Shown here: positions 9,118 to 18,850 of the stretch, one piece after another
Numbering within the stretch: the stretch's first letter is position 1
Layout: every line of letters starts with the position of its first letter
NCBI GenBank assembly: GCA_944389935.1
Contig: CALXOE010000023.1
Span: 1-50,005 of the forward strand
Length of the DNA stretch: 50,005 nt
Source of the DNA: an uncultured Victivallis sp.
GTDB taxonomy: Bacteria > Verrucomicrobiota > Lentisphaeria > Victivallales > Victivallaceae
Direction of reading: 5' to 3'
Made by a program: the position numbers and the translations under genes
The notes under the pieces: generated by a model
Told to the model about the DNA's origin: nothing
The model's input: only the letters and a program-made list of their open reading frames with translations
Database searches by the model: none

Positions 9118-11139
9118 ATGATCATCAAAGATTTCCGTAAGATTCTGCATGGGGGCGATTACAATCCGGATCAGTGGATTCACGTGCCGGGGACGGTCGA
9201 TCGCGATTTCGAGTTGATGGACGAGGCGCACTGCAACACGTTTTCGGTTGCGATCTTCTCCTGGTCGCAGCTCGAGGTTGAACCCGACCATTTTGAGTTC
9301 GGCTGGCTCGACGATGTGTTTGAGCGCTGCGCGAAAAGCGGGAAGAAGCTGTTCCTCGCGACGCCGTCGGCCTCCAAGCCCGCATGGCTGGCAGAACGGT
9401 GGCCTGACAGCCGCAGGGCGGACCGGGCCGGCCACCGGGATATTCAGGGGTCGCGGCAGAACAGCTGCTTCTCCTCGCCCGGCTTCCGGGAACGGGTCCG
9501 GATCGTGGACCGGAAACTCGCGGAACGGTACGCAAAACACCCCGCTCTGGGGGGATGGCACATCTCGAATGAATACCATGGTGAGTGCGGTTGCGATCTG
9601 TGCCGGAGCCGTTTTCACGATTTTCTCCGGAAACGGTATGGCACGCTGGAGAAACTCAATCAGGCATACTGGTCCGCATTCTGGGGGCATCGTTTTACGG
9701 ATTGGAGACAGGTCGAGCCGTTCGATTCCTCGATGGACGGCGCGGCGCTGGACTGGTGGAGATTCTGTACGGAGGTGATCGTCGACTTTTTCCGCATGGA
9801 GATTGACGCGGTGCGGGAGTTTTCGGACGCGCCGGTGACGACCAACCTCATGGGACTCTTCCCGACGTTGGACTACTGGAAGTTCGCGCCTCTGTGCGAT
9901 TTCATCAGCGACGACTGCTATCCGACCTGGTATGCGGGGGAGGCGGAACGCGAGGGCGCTTCGGTTTCGTTCCGTCACGACATGCACTATTCGATGCGGA
10001 ACAAGCCGTTTCTGGTGATGGAGTCCTGTCCCGGCATCCCGAATATGATGCCGTACACAAAGCTGCGCCGCCCCGGCGAATTCGAGCGGGAGATGCTCCT
10101 CGCGCTCGGCCACGGTGCGGATGGCACGATGTATTTCCAGTGGCGCAAGGGGCGGAACAACTGCGAGAAATTCCACGGCGCGGTTGTCGGGCACGACGGC
10201 AGTGACCGGACGATGGTTTTCCGGCGGGTCGCCTCCTACGGGGAGAAACTCGAACGGCTTTCCGGACTGGTCGACGCGGTGCGGGAGCCGGTTGCCGCGG
10301 TCATCTACGACTGGGAGTCGAACTGGGCGCTCCGGGAGAGCCATTTTGCCGGAGGAAACGAGATCAAGAAGTGGGATGAGACGATTCAGAACCACTATCG
10401 CGCCTTATGGAACAGCAACATCGATCTTGCCGTGATCGACAGTGAACAGGATTTCAGCCGTTACAAACTGCTGGTCCTGCCGATGCTGTTTCTGTTCAAA
10501 CCGGGCGTGGTGGAGCGCCTCCGGCGTTTTGTCGAAGCGGGAGGAACGGTGGTCGGCACCTATTTTACCGGTTACGTCGATGAGTGCAACAACTGCCAGG
10601 CTGGCGGAAATCCCGGCGGGGAGGCGGGGCGCGACCTCTTCGGCGTCTGGAGTGAGGACTTCGACGGGCTTGAGCCCGCCGCGCGTCAGAGCCTCGTCTG
10701 GAACGGAAAACGGTATCCGGTCATGGACTATGCCGAAATTCTTCACCCGGAGGGGTCGGCAGTTGAAGCGGTTTACGGAGAGGATTTCTATGCGGGGACT
10801 CCTGCCGTCACGTTCCGGAAACTCGGACAGGGGCGTGCAGTCTACATCGGGGCGCGTACCGGGATGGATTTTCTGAACGACTTCTACGGCGCGCTGATAA
10901 AGAAAATCGGAATCGATCCGGTTCTGCCCGGGGTACCGGACAGTGTCCGGGCTGCGCGCCGCTTCGCAGTTGACGGAGGGAGTTACTATTTCCTTTACAA
11001 TTTGTCGAAAGAAGCGCAGACGGTGAAACTGCCGCGGAAGATGTGTGCCGTCTGGGAGGATGGTGCGGACGTTGACTCGGTCACACTTTCATCCGACGGA
11101 GCGACTGTGCTGTTCGCGGCCGGGGAGGCGCGCGGCTGA
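9118..11139 (+). CDS. GH42 beta-galactosidase
   Basis: The product (673 residues) matches GH42: GGDYNPDQW at the N-terminus, WLDDVFERC, then the acid/base Glu152 in HISNEYHGEC, and the nucleophile Glu302 in LVMESCPG. The cysteines of GECGCDLC beside the acid/base match the zinc cluster found in many GH42 enzymes. A trimerisation Rossmann-like domain (about residues 395-610) and a short C-terminal beta domain follow, as usual for the family. There is no signal peptide, so it should hydrolyse beta-galactosides in the cytoplasm after import. It is the last gene of the first glycan cluster and starts 39 bases after the phosphoesterase. Confidence 0.9.
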   Translation: MIIKDFRKILHGGDYNPDQWIHVPGTVDRDFELMDEAHCNTFSVAIFSWSQLEVEPDHFEFGWLDDVFERCAKSGKKLFLATPSASKPAWLAERWPDSRRADRAGHRDIQGSRQNSCFSSPGFRERVRIVDRKLAERYAKHPALGGWHISNEYHGECGCDLCRSRFHDFLRKRYGTLEKLNQAYWSAFWGHRFTDWRQVEPFDSSMDGAALDWWRFCTEVIVDFFRMEIDAVREFSDAPVTTNLMGLFPTLDYWKFAPLCDFISDDCYPTWYAGEAEREGASVSFRHDMHYSMRNKPFLVMESCPGIPNMMPYTKLRRPGEFEREMLLALGHGADGTMYFQWRKGRNNCEKFHGAVVGHDGSDRTMVFRRVASYGEKLERLSGLVDAVREPVAAVIYDWESNWALRESHFAGGNEIKKWDETIQNHYRALWNSNIDLAVIDSEQDFSRYKLLVLPMLFLFKPGVVERLRRFVEAGGTVVGTYFTGYVDECNNCQAGGNPGGEAGRDLFGVWSEDFDGLEPAARQSLVWNGKRYPVMDYAEILHPEGSAVEAVYGEDFYAGTPAVTFRKLGQGRAVYIGARTGMDFLNDFYGALIKKIGIDPVLPGVPDSVRAARRFAVDGGSYYFLYNLSKEAQTVKLPRKMCAVWEDGADVDSVTLSSDGATVLFAAGEARG

Positions 11140-11441
11140 ACAGCGCGGTGCGGAATCGGATGATTCCATGCCGGATCGGGCGACGGAGGTCGTCTCCGTT
11201 CGACGGGAAATGCGTCCGTATCAACGGATGTGTTTCCTGTTTTTTTTCGATGAATTTACGGGGGAAGATTGATAAAAATCTGAAAAAATTGCGGGGAAAA
11301 CTTGTTTTTTCAGCGGGAGGGTGTATAAATATGTAAATGAACCGTGCCTGTAAAAACGGTTTTCCTGCTGCGCCGGGCAGAGAATCCGGCTTGACGCGAT
11401 GCGGAATCAACAGGGTTTGACATAAAAGAACGAGGTGGGAT
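11140..11441 (+). promoter_or_regulatory. intergenic region with candidate terminator and promoter
   Basis: No gene is seen in these 302 bases. Near the left end are short inverted repeats, including GGAATC/GATTCC. A weak hairpin (TCCGT/ACGGA, 11215-11228) is followed by eight T residues at 11240-11247, which may end the glycan operon. A candidate sigma-70 promoter is TTGTTT at 11302-11307 and TATAAA at 11324-11329, with a 16-base spacer. A later GCCGG/CCGGC inverted repeat lies in the presumed leader. This promoter would drive the SPFH-containing operon. Confidence 0.4.
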
Positions 11442-13457
11442 GTGGAGCGAAAAAGTGACATTCGCGCAGAAATCGACAATGCCAGGCTGATGACGAAACT
11501 ATCCGTCATCGGCGGAATCATCACAGTGGTGGTTCTGTTGATCCCGGTGCTGATTTTCGGCGTGATTAAACCGGATTTGATCGGGTCGGATGTATTTTCC
11601 CTCGGTGTAATTCCGTATTCGCTGGCGGTTGTTTTTGCATTTGCCGCAATGATCTACGGCATGCTGAACACCTCTGCGGCGCAGGAAGCGGAGGAGAAGC
11701 AGCTGCTGGAGAAACGCAACGACACGCATGCGCTGAATGTGGAGGAGGATGTTCGCTTCACGGCGGGCCGGTCGTTTGAGAACTACAAGAAATACGCTCC
11801 TTACGTGCTCTCGATTCTCGGGGCCGTGCTGGTGGCGGCCGTGCTGGTGGCGTTTTCGCGATACTGGGACGGGCGGTTGGAGAAGCCTGCGGTGACCGGG
11901 GCGGTTTACGGTCCGGTTGCCTCGGCGGTTTTCGCTGCGCTGAGCTTGTTTGCGGGTGCGTTTTTCGTCGGGCAGTCGCGGCAGCCGGCGTTCCGGTGGC
12001 TGCGTGCGTTCGGTGCGTGGCTGCTGGCGGGTTTTGTGATCATGTTCCTCTCGATGATCGTGACGGTGTTCGCCTCGAGCGGCGGCCGTCTTGATACGGT
12101 GATCGCGCGGGTGGTATTTGTGATTCTCGCGATACTCGGGGCTGAATTCATCGTAAGTTTCATCATCGAGTTCTACCGGCCGCGGACCATCCGGGAGATG
12201 CGGCCGATTTTCGAGAGCAAGCTGCTCTCGCTCTTCACCGAGCCGGGCGGCGTGATGCGCAACATTGCGCTGGCGCTCGATTATCAGTTCGGGTTCAAGG
12301 TTTCCGGGACGTGGATTTACAGTTTTCTGGAGAGGTCGTTTTTTCCGGTGGTGCTGTTCTGGGCGTTGATTTTCTGGGGATTTACGATGATCCACGAGGT
12401 CGGGCCCAGCCAGGTCGGGATCAAGGAGCGGCTCGGGAAAGTCGTCAGCGAAGAGCCGCTTCAGCCGGGTATTTACTGGACGCTCCCGTATCCGTTCGGA
12501 GAGGTCAAGCGTTTCAGCTGCACGGAGATTTATCAGGTTGTGATCGGTGAGCTGCATGCCGACGGTGAAGAGGAGGCCGAAGAGGTTGCCGATGACGGCC
12601 ACGGTCACTCTCAGCCGCAGAAGAAGAGCACCGGAGGGGAACCGACTCCGGTCGTGCTCTGGACGGCTGCGCACGGCAGTGATACGAACAACTTCATTGT
12701 GGCGGTCGAGCCCGGTCTGCGCAGTGCGGAGAGCAAAAGCGAGGATGCGGAGGGGAAAGAAGACCGCAATGCGGCGTCGATCGCATTCATCCGCATGATG
12801 ATCCCGATCGACTACCGGATCCGGCCTGACGGCGTGATGGATTTTGCCTACCGCAATGCCGACCCGGTTGCGACGCTGACCCGGATCGGGCAGCAGGCTG
12901 CGACGGAATATCTGGCGAGCACCTCGATTATGGACATCATGTCCAGCGGTCGCGCGTCCGCGCAGACGGCCCTCAAGGAGCGGATTCAGAAACTTGCGGA
13001 TGAGCACCACATCGGCATCGAAATTGTGAAAGTCATGATTCTCGACTCGCATCCGCCGGTGGAGAAAGTGGCTCCCGCGTTCCAGGATGTGATTGGAGCG
13101 ATGGAGGAGAAAGAGGCGACCGTGCTGAAAGCGGAGAGTTACGCGGCCCGGACGGTTCCGGAGGCGGAGGCCGAGGCCGCGCGGATCCGGGCCGAAGCGA
13201 CCTCCTACAGTTATCGCACGAAGACGATTGCGGAGGCGGAAGCGGGACGTTTCAATACGCAGCTGGTCACTTATCGGATCATGCCGCGCATGTTCCGGCT
13301 CAAGGCCTATCTCGATCTGCTGGAGAACGATTGCAGGGACATTCGGAAATTCATCATCGCCTCGGGGCTGGACAACGAGGTATACCAGTTGAATTTCGAG
13401 ACCAAACAGCAGTTGGATCTCATCGATGTGGATGCGAGCGCGCTGGGTGGAAATTAA
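11442..13457 (+). CDS. polytopic membrane protein with SPFH (HflK-like) domain
   Basis: The 671-residue product starts at GTG with GAGGTGG just upstream. About seven hydrophobic segments fill residues 15-325. An SPFH/band 7 domain then begins with GPSQVGIKERLGKV and QPGIYWTLPYPF, typical of HflK. A charged insert rich in Glu and His (about residues 368-400) interrupts the domain. The C-terminal part has the alanine- and glutamate-rich coiled coil of the family. HflK and HflC form a membrane cage that controls the FtsH protease. The extra membrane segments are not seen in classical HflK. The next two genes are also SPFH proteins and are likely partners in one complex. Confidence 0.72.
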   Translation: MERKSDIRAEIDNARLMTKLSVIGGIITVVVLLIPVLIFGVIKPDLIGSDVFSLGVIPYSLAVVFAFAAMIYGMLNTSAAQEAEEKQLLEKRNDTHALNVEEDVRFTAGRSFENYKKYAPYVLSILGAVLVAAVLVAFSRYWDGRLEKPAVTGAVYGPVASAVFAALSLFAGAFFVGQSRQPAFRWLRAFGAWLLAGFVIMFLSMIVTVFASSGGRLDTVIARVVFVILAILGAEFIVSFIIEFYRPRTIREMRPIFESKLLSLFTEPGGVMRNIALALDYQFGFKVSGTWIYSFLERSFFPVVLFWALIFWGFTMIHEVGPSQVGIKERLGKVVSEEPLQPGIYWTLPYPFGEVKRFSCTEIYQVVIGELHADGEEEAEEVADDGHGHSQPQKKSTGGEPTPVVLWTAAHGSDTNNFIVAVEPGLRSAESKSEDAEGKEDRNAASIAFIRMMIPIDYRIRPDGVMDFAYRNADPVATLTRIGQQAATEYLASTSIMDIMSSGRASAQTALKERIQKLADEHHIGIEIVKVMILDSHPPVEKVAPAFQDVIGAMEEKEATVLKAESYAARTVPEAEAEAARIRAEATSYSYRTKTIAEAEAGRFNTQLVTYRIMPRMFRLKAYLDLLENDCRDIRKFIIASGLDNEVYQLNFETKQQLDLIDVDASALGGN

Positions 13458-13503
13458 CGGAATCGGACAAATATCATTTCACATAAAGGGAGGTTTTCCA
13501 GGT

Positions 13504-14457
13504 ATGGCAACGGGTAATTTCTTCAAACATTGGCCGACGATGCTGTTGGGCGTGGTGGTCGCAGTGATTCTTCTGATCGCGGTATTCTCCTATCAGCTGA
13601 ATCAGACTGAGAGCGCCGTGGTTACCACGTTCGGGAGTCCGACGGCGGTGACGGAGCCGGGGCTGCATTTCCGGTGGCCGTTCCCGTTTCAGAAGATTTA
13701 CAAGTTCGACCACCGGATTCGCTGTTTTGAGGGTGGTTCCGGCAAGATCGAAGAGACGATGACCAAAGACGGGCAGAATATTCTGGTCGGGATCTACATC
13801 AACTATCGGATCAACGCGGTGGAGAAGTTCTTCCGGACGCTGGAGAACATGACGAATGCCGAAGAGCGTTTGAACAGTCTCATGCGGTCGGCCAAGAATA
13901 CGATTTTCGGCCAGTACCAGTTCGGGCAGATCATCAACACGAATCCGGAGATGATGAAGCTCGGCGAGATTCAGGACAAGATTCTGGCGCAGCTCAAGGC
14001 CGACACTTCGGAATACGGTGTTGAGATCATCAGCGTCGGAATCAACACGATCAATGTTCCGGAGCGGATCTCCGACAAGGTGTTCGACCGGATGATCGAG
14101 GATCGCAAGGCCGTGGCAGCGGGCTATCTGGCCGAGGGAACCCGTCTCGCGTCCGATATCCGGATCAAGGCGGATCAGGACAAGGCGGTGCTTCTGGCGA
14201 AAGCGGAAGCCGAGGCGCGTGTGATTCGCGCGCAGGGTGATGCGGATGCGGCGAAATACTATTCGGTGTTCAAGGAGAATCCGGATCTTGCGGAATTTCT
14301 GCGCAAGCTCGACTCCCTGCGCCAGGTCATGCAGGGGCAGACGGTACTGGTTCTCAACACCGATGTCGCGCCTTTCGACCTCCTGAAACCGGGTGCCGAG
14401 ATGCTCGGACCGGTCAAGCAGGTCAAGCAGGTCAAGGACGCGAAGGATGGAGAATAA
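13504..14457 (+). CDS. hflC: SPFH membrane protein, HflC-like
   Basis: The product has 317 residues from ATG 13504, with a strong AAAGGGAGG site nine bases upstream; the frame is open further upstream but without a comparable site. One N-terminal membrane segment (LLGVVVAVILLIAVFSY) precedes ESAVVTTFGSPTAVTEPGLHFRWPFPF, the start of the SPFH domain of HflC. The expected heptad-like helical region (KAEAEARVIRAQGDADAAKYY) follows, with a C-terminal tail ending in three QVK repeats. HflC pairs with HflK in the periplasm-facing cage around FtsH. The next gene starts six bases downstream. The symbol rests on family resemblance, since paralogues exist in the same operon. Confidence 0.75.
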   Translation: MATGNFFKHWPTMLLGVVVAVILLIAVFSYQLNQTESAVVTTFGSPTAVTEPGLHFRWPFPFQKIYKFDHRIRCFEGGSGKIEETMTKDGQNILVGIYINYRINAVEKFFRTLENMTNAEERLNSLMRSAKNTIFGQYQFGQIINTNPEMMKLGEIQDKILAQLKADTSEYGVEIISVGINTINVPERISDKVFDRMIEDRKAVAAGYLAEGTRLASDIRIKADQDKAVLLAKAEAEARVIRAQGDADAAKYYSVFKENPDLAEFLRKLDSLRQVMQGQTVLVLNTDVAPFDLLKPGAEMLGPVKQVKQVKDAKDGE

Positions 14458-14463
14458 GTCAAG

Positions 14464-15588
14464 ATGGAAGAAACCAAAAGCGTAATCAAAGGCGAGTTCG
14501 ACCGCTCCGGACAGTATGACTCCGGTCTGAAGTCGCTGGTGAAGAGCCTGCAGTGGGCGTTCGCATTTCTGCTGGTGGTCATCATCGGACTCATGGTCTA
14601 TTTTGTGACGGCGGGCGGCTACTTCTCTGTTGAACCGCAAAATGCGGTGATTGTCATGCAGTTCGGCAAGATTGAGAACACCTACACCTCCGACGGGCAC
14701 TGGTTTCTGCCGTATCCGGTCAACCGCTGGGTGAAAGTGCGGACCAACCAGCAGTCGCTGCGGGTTGATTTTCTGCCGGCGGAGACGCCGGACGGTGCGC
14801 CGCCCCAGGCGCTGGTTCCCGGGAAAGACTCCTATCTCATCACCGGGGATGCGAATATCATCCATTCGACGTGGCGTGTAACCTATCACGTCGCGAATCC
14901 AGCGAAGTATTACGAATCGCTGGCGACGCCGTTCGATCCGACCAGTCCGGATACGCCGGAGAAAGATATCAACGGTTTTGTCGGAACGCGGGGGCCGCAG
15001 ACGCTGCTGCGGAATCTGTTCCGGGCGGCGGTAATTGAGGTAACCTCCGGAAAGACGGTCGATTCGATGCTGTACAGCGGGCGTGCGGCCTACTCTGATG
15101 CGGTCCGCAATGAATTTGCCCGGCAGCTCGCTGCGATCGACTGCGGGGTTGAGGTGGATAACGTCACGCTGGAGCAGGTGTTCCCGCCGCTCAAGACGAA
15201 ATCGGCTTTCGACGAGGTGGCGGCCGCCTCCAACACGGTCGATTCGCTGCGCAGCAAGGCCGAGCAGTACGCCGTTCAGGCCGGGAATGAGGCCCTGGCC
15301 ATGCAGACGGAGCTGATTTCAAGTGCAACGACCTACAAGGAGATGGTGGTTTCGGAAGTGAAAGCCGAGAGCATCTACTTCCAGAAGATTTACGAGCAGT
15401 ACCGGAACGATCCTGAAACGGTGCTTATGACGCTCTACACCAGCACGCTTGCGGATGTGCTGCAGAAGCAGCAGGGGAAATACATTCTCGGCTCTTCCGG
15501 AACCGGGTCAAAGCAGGTTCGGCTCCTGCTCAATCATGAACAGAAGAAACAGCAGACTCCCGCCGGCGACGCTGCGGAGGAGAAATAA
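14464..15588 (+). CDS. hflK: SPFH membrane protein, HflK-like
   Basis: This 374-residue protein has one membrane segment at about residues 35-55, followed by GYFSVEPQNAVIVMQFGKI and GHWFLPYPVNRWVKV, the opening of an HflK-type SPFH domain. The later QAGNEALAMQTELISSATTY region is a long amphipathic helix as in the family. A Gln/Lys-rich tail ends the protein. It lies six bases after the HflC-like gene and two bases before the metal ATPase, with the downstream ribosome binding site inside its own 3' end. This is the third SPFH gene in a row, so the complex may contain three different subunits. Confidence 0.72.
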   Translation: MEETKSVIKGEFDRSGQYDSGLKSLVKSLQWAFAFLLVVIIGLMVYFVTAGGYFSVEPQNAVIVMQFGKIENTYTSDGHWFLPYPVNRWVKVRTNQQSLRVDFLPAETPDGAPPQALVPGKDSYLITGDANIIHSTWRVTYHVANPAKYYESLATPFDPTSPDTPEKDINGFVGTRGPQTLLRNLFRAAVIEVTSGKTVDSMLYSGRAAYSDAVRNEFARQLAAIDCGVEVDNVTLEQVFPPLKTKSAFDEVAAASNTVDSLRSKAEQYAVQAGNEALAMQTELISSATTYKEMVVSEVKAESIYFQKIYEQYRNDPETVLMTLYTSTLADVLQKQQGKYILGSSGTGSKQVRLLLNHEQKKQQTPAGDAAEEK

Positions 15589-15590
15589 TC

Positions 15591-17648
15591 ATGGCTGAAA
15601 TTGTGAAAAACGAACATCAACATACCGGGAACTGCGCCTGCGGCTGCCATGAGCACGCTCATGAGCACAACCACAACCATGAGCACGAACACGAACATGA
15701 GCACCGGGGATACTGCCCGTGCGGCCATGATGCTGTCGAAGGTGGAGTGGGGCATGACCGGGCGATGGGGCGGATCTTCTTTGCGATTCTCGGCGGTCTG
15801 CTGACGGTCAACTCGTTCCTGCTGGAGTGGCTGCTGCCGGGGCAGGAGTTCGCTTCGAAGATGAGTGCGCTGTTCGGCGCGTTTGTTCTGGCATTTCCGA
15901 TCATCATCACGGCGATCAAGGATCTGGTAAACGGAAAAGTCTACATGAATGAGCTTGTGGCGCTCGCGATCCTCGCGGCGCTGGCGAGTGCGGATTTCCA
16001 GACGGCGGGGATCATCGCGTTCTTCCTGCTGCTGACGATCATCATCGAGACGCGGACGGCCAGCGGAGCGCAGCGCTCGATCGAAGAGCTCATTAAATTG
16101 ACGCCGAATACGGCGCGCCGTCTTGATGGCGAGGCGCGGACGGAGGTTGAAGTTCAGGTTACCGAGCTCAAGATCGGTGACCGTATCCGTGTCCGGCCCG
16201 GTGAGAACTTTCCGGTCGATGCGCGGATCGTCTCCGGAGAGAGCACGGTCAATCAGGCGTCGATCACAGGCGAGTCGCTGCCGGTGGACAAGAGCGTCGG
16301 TGACGACGTGTTCGCCGGAACGCAGAACCTGACCGGTCTCGTCGACCTTGAAGTGACGAAAGTCGGCGAGGATACTACACTCGGCAAGGTCAAGGAGATG
16401 ATTCTTCAGGCTGAGCAGAGCCGCACTCCGGTGGTGCGGATCATCGACCGTTACGCGGGTTATTACACGCCGACAGTGCTGATGCTGGCATTGATTACCT
16501 GGTATTTCTCGGACGGAGACATGAATCGAGTCATCACGCTGATGGTGATCTCGTGTCCGTGCGCGGTGGTGCTGGCGACGCCGACGGCGGTGGTTGCGGC
16601 GGTTGCGGCGGCGGCGCGTCTCGGCATTTTCATCAAGAATGTGGCGCATCTGGAACTTGCGAGCAAGATCACGGCGTTTGTGTTCGATAAGACCGGTACG
16701 CTGACCGACGGGCTGCTGTCGGTGGTGAAACTCAATCCGTTCGGGGAGGTGTCTCCTGCGGAACTGCTGAAAGTGGCGGCCTCGGCGGAACAGTACAGCA
16801 ACCACCCGACCGCGGTGGCGCTGCAGAAGCTGGCGACGGAGGCGTCGCTCGATCTGGATTCCGCGAGCGACTTCCACGAGACTCCGGGTAAGGGTGTGAC
16901 GGCGAAGATCAACGGCATTGTCTGCATGGTCGGCCGGGCGAACTGGCTGGCGGAGCAGGGGGTTGTTTTGCCGGACAAACACGATGCCGATACCGAGGGT
17001 ATGAGCGTGATGTATGTGGTGAGCAACGGCCGGATGCTCGGCTGGATCGGGCTCAAGGACAAGTTGCGTCGGGAATCCCCGGCGATGATTGCGGATCTGC
17101 GCCGTCTCGGGGTGCGGTTTATCGCGATGGTGACGGGCGACCGCAAGTCGGTGGCCGAATCTGTGGCCGCGCAACTTCAGATCGACGAATATCGCAGCGA
17201 ATGCCTGCCCGAGGGCAAGGTTGAATTTGTCGAACGGATCAAGGAGAGTTCGCGGGTTGCGGTTGTCGGTGACGGTGTGAATGACGCGCCGGCGCTCGCC
17301 GCGGGCGATCTCGGCATCGCGATGGGAGCGATCGGCAGCGACGTGGCGATCAACAGTGCGTCGATTGCGCTGATGACCAACGATCTGCGTCGGATTCCGA
17401 TGCTGGTGTATCTGTCGCGCAAGTCGCGTATGATCATCAACCAGAATCTGGCGTTCGGGATGTTGTTCGTGTTCGGCGGTATTCTGCTGTCGGTGTTCGG
17501 CTGGATGACGCCGATCTGGGCTGCGGTGCTGCATGCGGGCAGTACCTTGATCATCATCTTCAACAGCGCGCGTCTTGTCCGGACCGGTGAGGAACTGACA
17601 CTCGAGGAGCAGACGCAGAGCCGTGAAGACGCGGACGGGGAAGAGTAA
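15591..17648 (+). CDS. heavy-metal P1B-type ATPase with His-rich N-terminus
   Basis: The product (685 residues) should pump a divalent metal (Zn, Cd or Co by family resemblance) out of the cytoplasm. Residues 6-43 are dominated by His, Glu and Cys (CACGCHEHAHEH and CPCGHD), a probable metal-binding tail in place of an HMA domain. The core shows the actuator TGES motif, the intramembrane ISCPCAVV, the phosphorylation site DKTGTLTDG, the nucleotide-domain NHPTAVA and the hinge GDGVNDAPAL. Six to eight membrane helices are likely. It sits inside the SPFH operon, two bases after the HflK-like gene, so metal export and membrane quality control are transcribed together. The exact metal is not fixed by sequence alone. 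Confidence 0.85.
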   Translation: MAEIVKNEHQHTGNCACGCHEHAHEHNHNHEHEHEHEHRGYCPCGHDAVEGGVGHDRAMGRIFFAILGGLLTVNSFLLEWLLPGQEFASKMSALFGAFVLAFPIIITAIKDLVNGKVYMNELVALAILAALASADFQTAGIIAFFLLLTIIIETRTASGAQRSIEELIKLTPNTARRLDGEARTEVEVQVTELKIGDRIRVRPGENFPVDARIVSGESTVNQASITGESLPVDKSVGDDVFAGTQNLTGLVDLEVTKVGEDTTLGKVKEMILQAEQSRTPVVRIIDRYAGYYTPTVLMLALITWYFSDGDMNRVITLMVISCPCAVVLATPTAVVAAVAAAARLGIFIKNVAHLELASKITAFVFDKTGTLTDGLLSVVKLNPFGEVSPAELLKVAASAEQYSNHPTAVALQKLATEASLDLDSASDFHETPGKGVTAKINGIVCMVGRANWLAEQGVVLPDKHDADTEGMSVMYVVSNGRMLGWIGLKDKLRRESPAMIADLRRLGVRFIAMVTGDRKSVAESVAAQLQIDEYRSECLPEGKVEFVERIKESSRVAVVGDGVNDAPALAAGDLGIAMGAIGSDVAINSASIALMTNDLRRIPMLVYLSRKSRMIINQNLAFGMLFVFGGILLSVFGWMTPIWAAVLHAGSTLIIIFNSARLVRTGEELTLEEQTQSREDADGEE

Positions 17649-17680
17649 TCCATACTATCATTTGAGGAATCGATCATACG

Positions 17681-18850
17681 ATGGCTGAACAGCGTGAATC
17701 AATCGTAAGGGCCGTTGGGCTCACCAAGGTGTTCCGGGATTTCTGGGGCCGCCCGAAAGCGAAGGCGGTGAATGACATCTCGTTCACCATTGAACCCGGT
17801 GAAGTGATCGGTCTGCTGGGGCCGAACGGCTCCGGAAAGTCGACCACGGTGAAGATGCTTCTCGGGCTTCTGTACCCGACCGGGGGAATTCTGAACGTGC
17901 TGGGGCGTTCGCCCCGGGCGGTTGAAACCAAGCGCGAGATCGGTTATCTTCCGGAGGAGTCCTATCTCTACAAATATCTGACGGCGGAGGAGACGCTGGA
18001 CTTTTTCGGGTCGCTGTTCAACCTGTCGCGCGCGGACCGGAAGATGCGCATTGAGCAGCTTCTCGATATGGTTGGAATGGCGCATGCGCGTCGCCGCCGG
18101 GTCGGGGAGTTCTCGAAAGGCATGGCGCGCCGGATCGGTCTGGCGCAGGCGATGATCAACGATCCGGAGTTTCTGATCCTCGACGAGCCGACTTCGGGAC
18201 TCGATCCGCTCGGCTGCCGGGAGGTCAAAGATTTGATCCTGACGTTGAAGAAGCGCGGCAAGACGGTTTTGATCACAAGTCATCTGCTCAGTGATATCGA
18301 GGATGTTTGCGACCGTGTGATCATTCTTTACGGCGGCAAGGTCCGGGCGATGGGCGGGCTCAACGAGCTTCTGACGGTTTCCGACGAGAACCGGATCGTG
18401 ACGCCGGCGCTGCCGCAGGCGGCGATGAACGAGGTTCTGCGGATTCTGCGTGAGAATCTCAAGGGCGAGACGTTCCAGGTGGACCATCCGCGGCGCACGC
18501 TTGAGGAGTTCTTCCTCGACGTGATTTCCAAGGCGAAATCCGACAAGGTCGAGACGGCCGGCGTCGCCGGTGGCGGCAAGATTGCGGAATATCTGTCGCG
18601 CGGGGACGAGAAGTCCGCGGTGCTCGAGTCCCTGGTGCGGGAACCGTCCGTCCCGGTCGCACCGGCCGAATCGCCGGCCCCGGCGGAAGAGGAGGCACAG
18701 CGCAAAGAGAATGTCGGGAAGAAACTTGAGAAGCTGACCGGTGAGCCTGCGCCGGTCGCTCCGGAACCGGAGCCGGTCAAGGTGAAAGAGGATCAAAACC
18801 TCAAAGAGGCCGACGCCAGGCTCAATGATATTCTGGGAAATCGTAAATGA
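17681..18850 (+). CDS. ABC transporter ATPase with acidic Pro-rich C-terminal tail
   Basis: This 389-residue protein has Walker A GPNGSGKST, a signature region EFSKGMARRIGLAQ, Walker B FLILDEPTSGLD and the switch His in LITSHL. Residues about 240-290 form a small domain typical of ABC-2 type exporter ATPases. The last hundred residues are rich in Pro, Glu and Ala (PVAPAESPAPAEEEA), followed by a charged helix, which is unusual. Its stop overlaps the start of the permease by four bases (ATGA), so the pair is translationally coupled. Transport of an envelope component or of a gliding/secretion factor is possible. The substrate is unknown. Confidence 0.82.
   Translation: MAEQRESIVRAVGLTKVFRDFWGRPKAKAVNDISFTIEPGEVIGLLGPNGSGKSTTVKMLLGLLYPTGGILNVLGRSPRAVETKREIGYLPEESYLYKYLTAEETLDFFGSLFNLSRADRKMRIEQLLDMVGMAHARRRRVGEFSKGMARRIGLAQAMINDPEFLILDEPTSGLDPLGCREVKDLILTLKKRGKTVLITSHLLSDIEDVCDRVIILYGGKVRAMGGLNELLTVSDENRIVTPALPQAAMNEVLRILRENLKGETFQVDHPRRTLEEFFLDVISKAKSDKVETAGVAGGGKIAEYLSRGDEKSAVLESLVREPSVPVAPAESPAPAEEEAQRKENVGKKLEKLTGEPAPVAPEPEPVKVKEDQNLKEADARLNDILGNRK

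Noticed and set aside
15600..15730. CA/GA-rich repeats as a possible repeat array
   Set aside because: The repetition encodes a His/Glu metal-binding tail and has no spacer-repeat regularity, so it is not a CRISPR or satellite array.
15534..17534. Minus-strand open frame of over 600 codons opposite the P-type ATPase
   Set aside because: The translation is dominated by His, Arg and Asp from reverse-complement codons. The plus-strand gene carries all P-type ATPase motifs.
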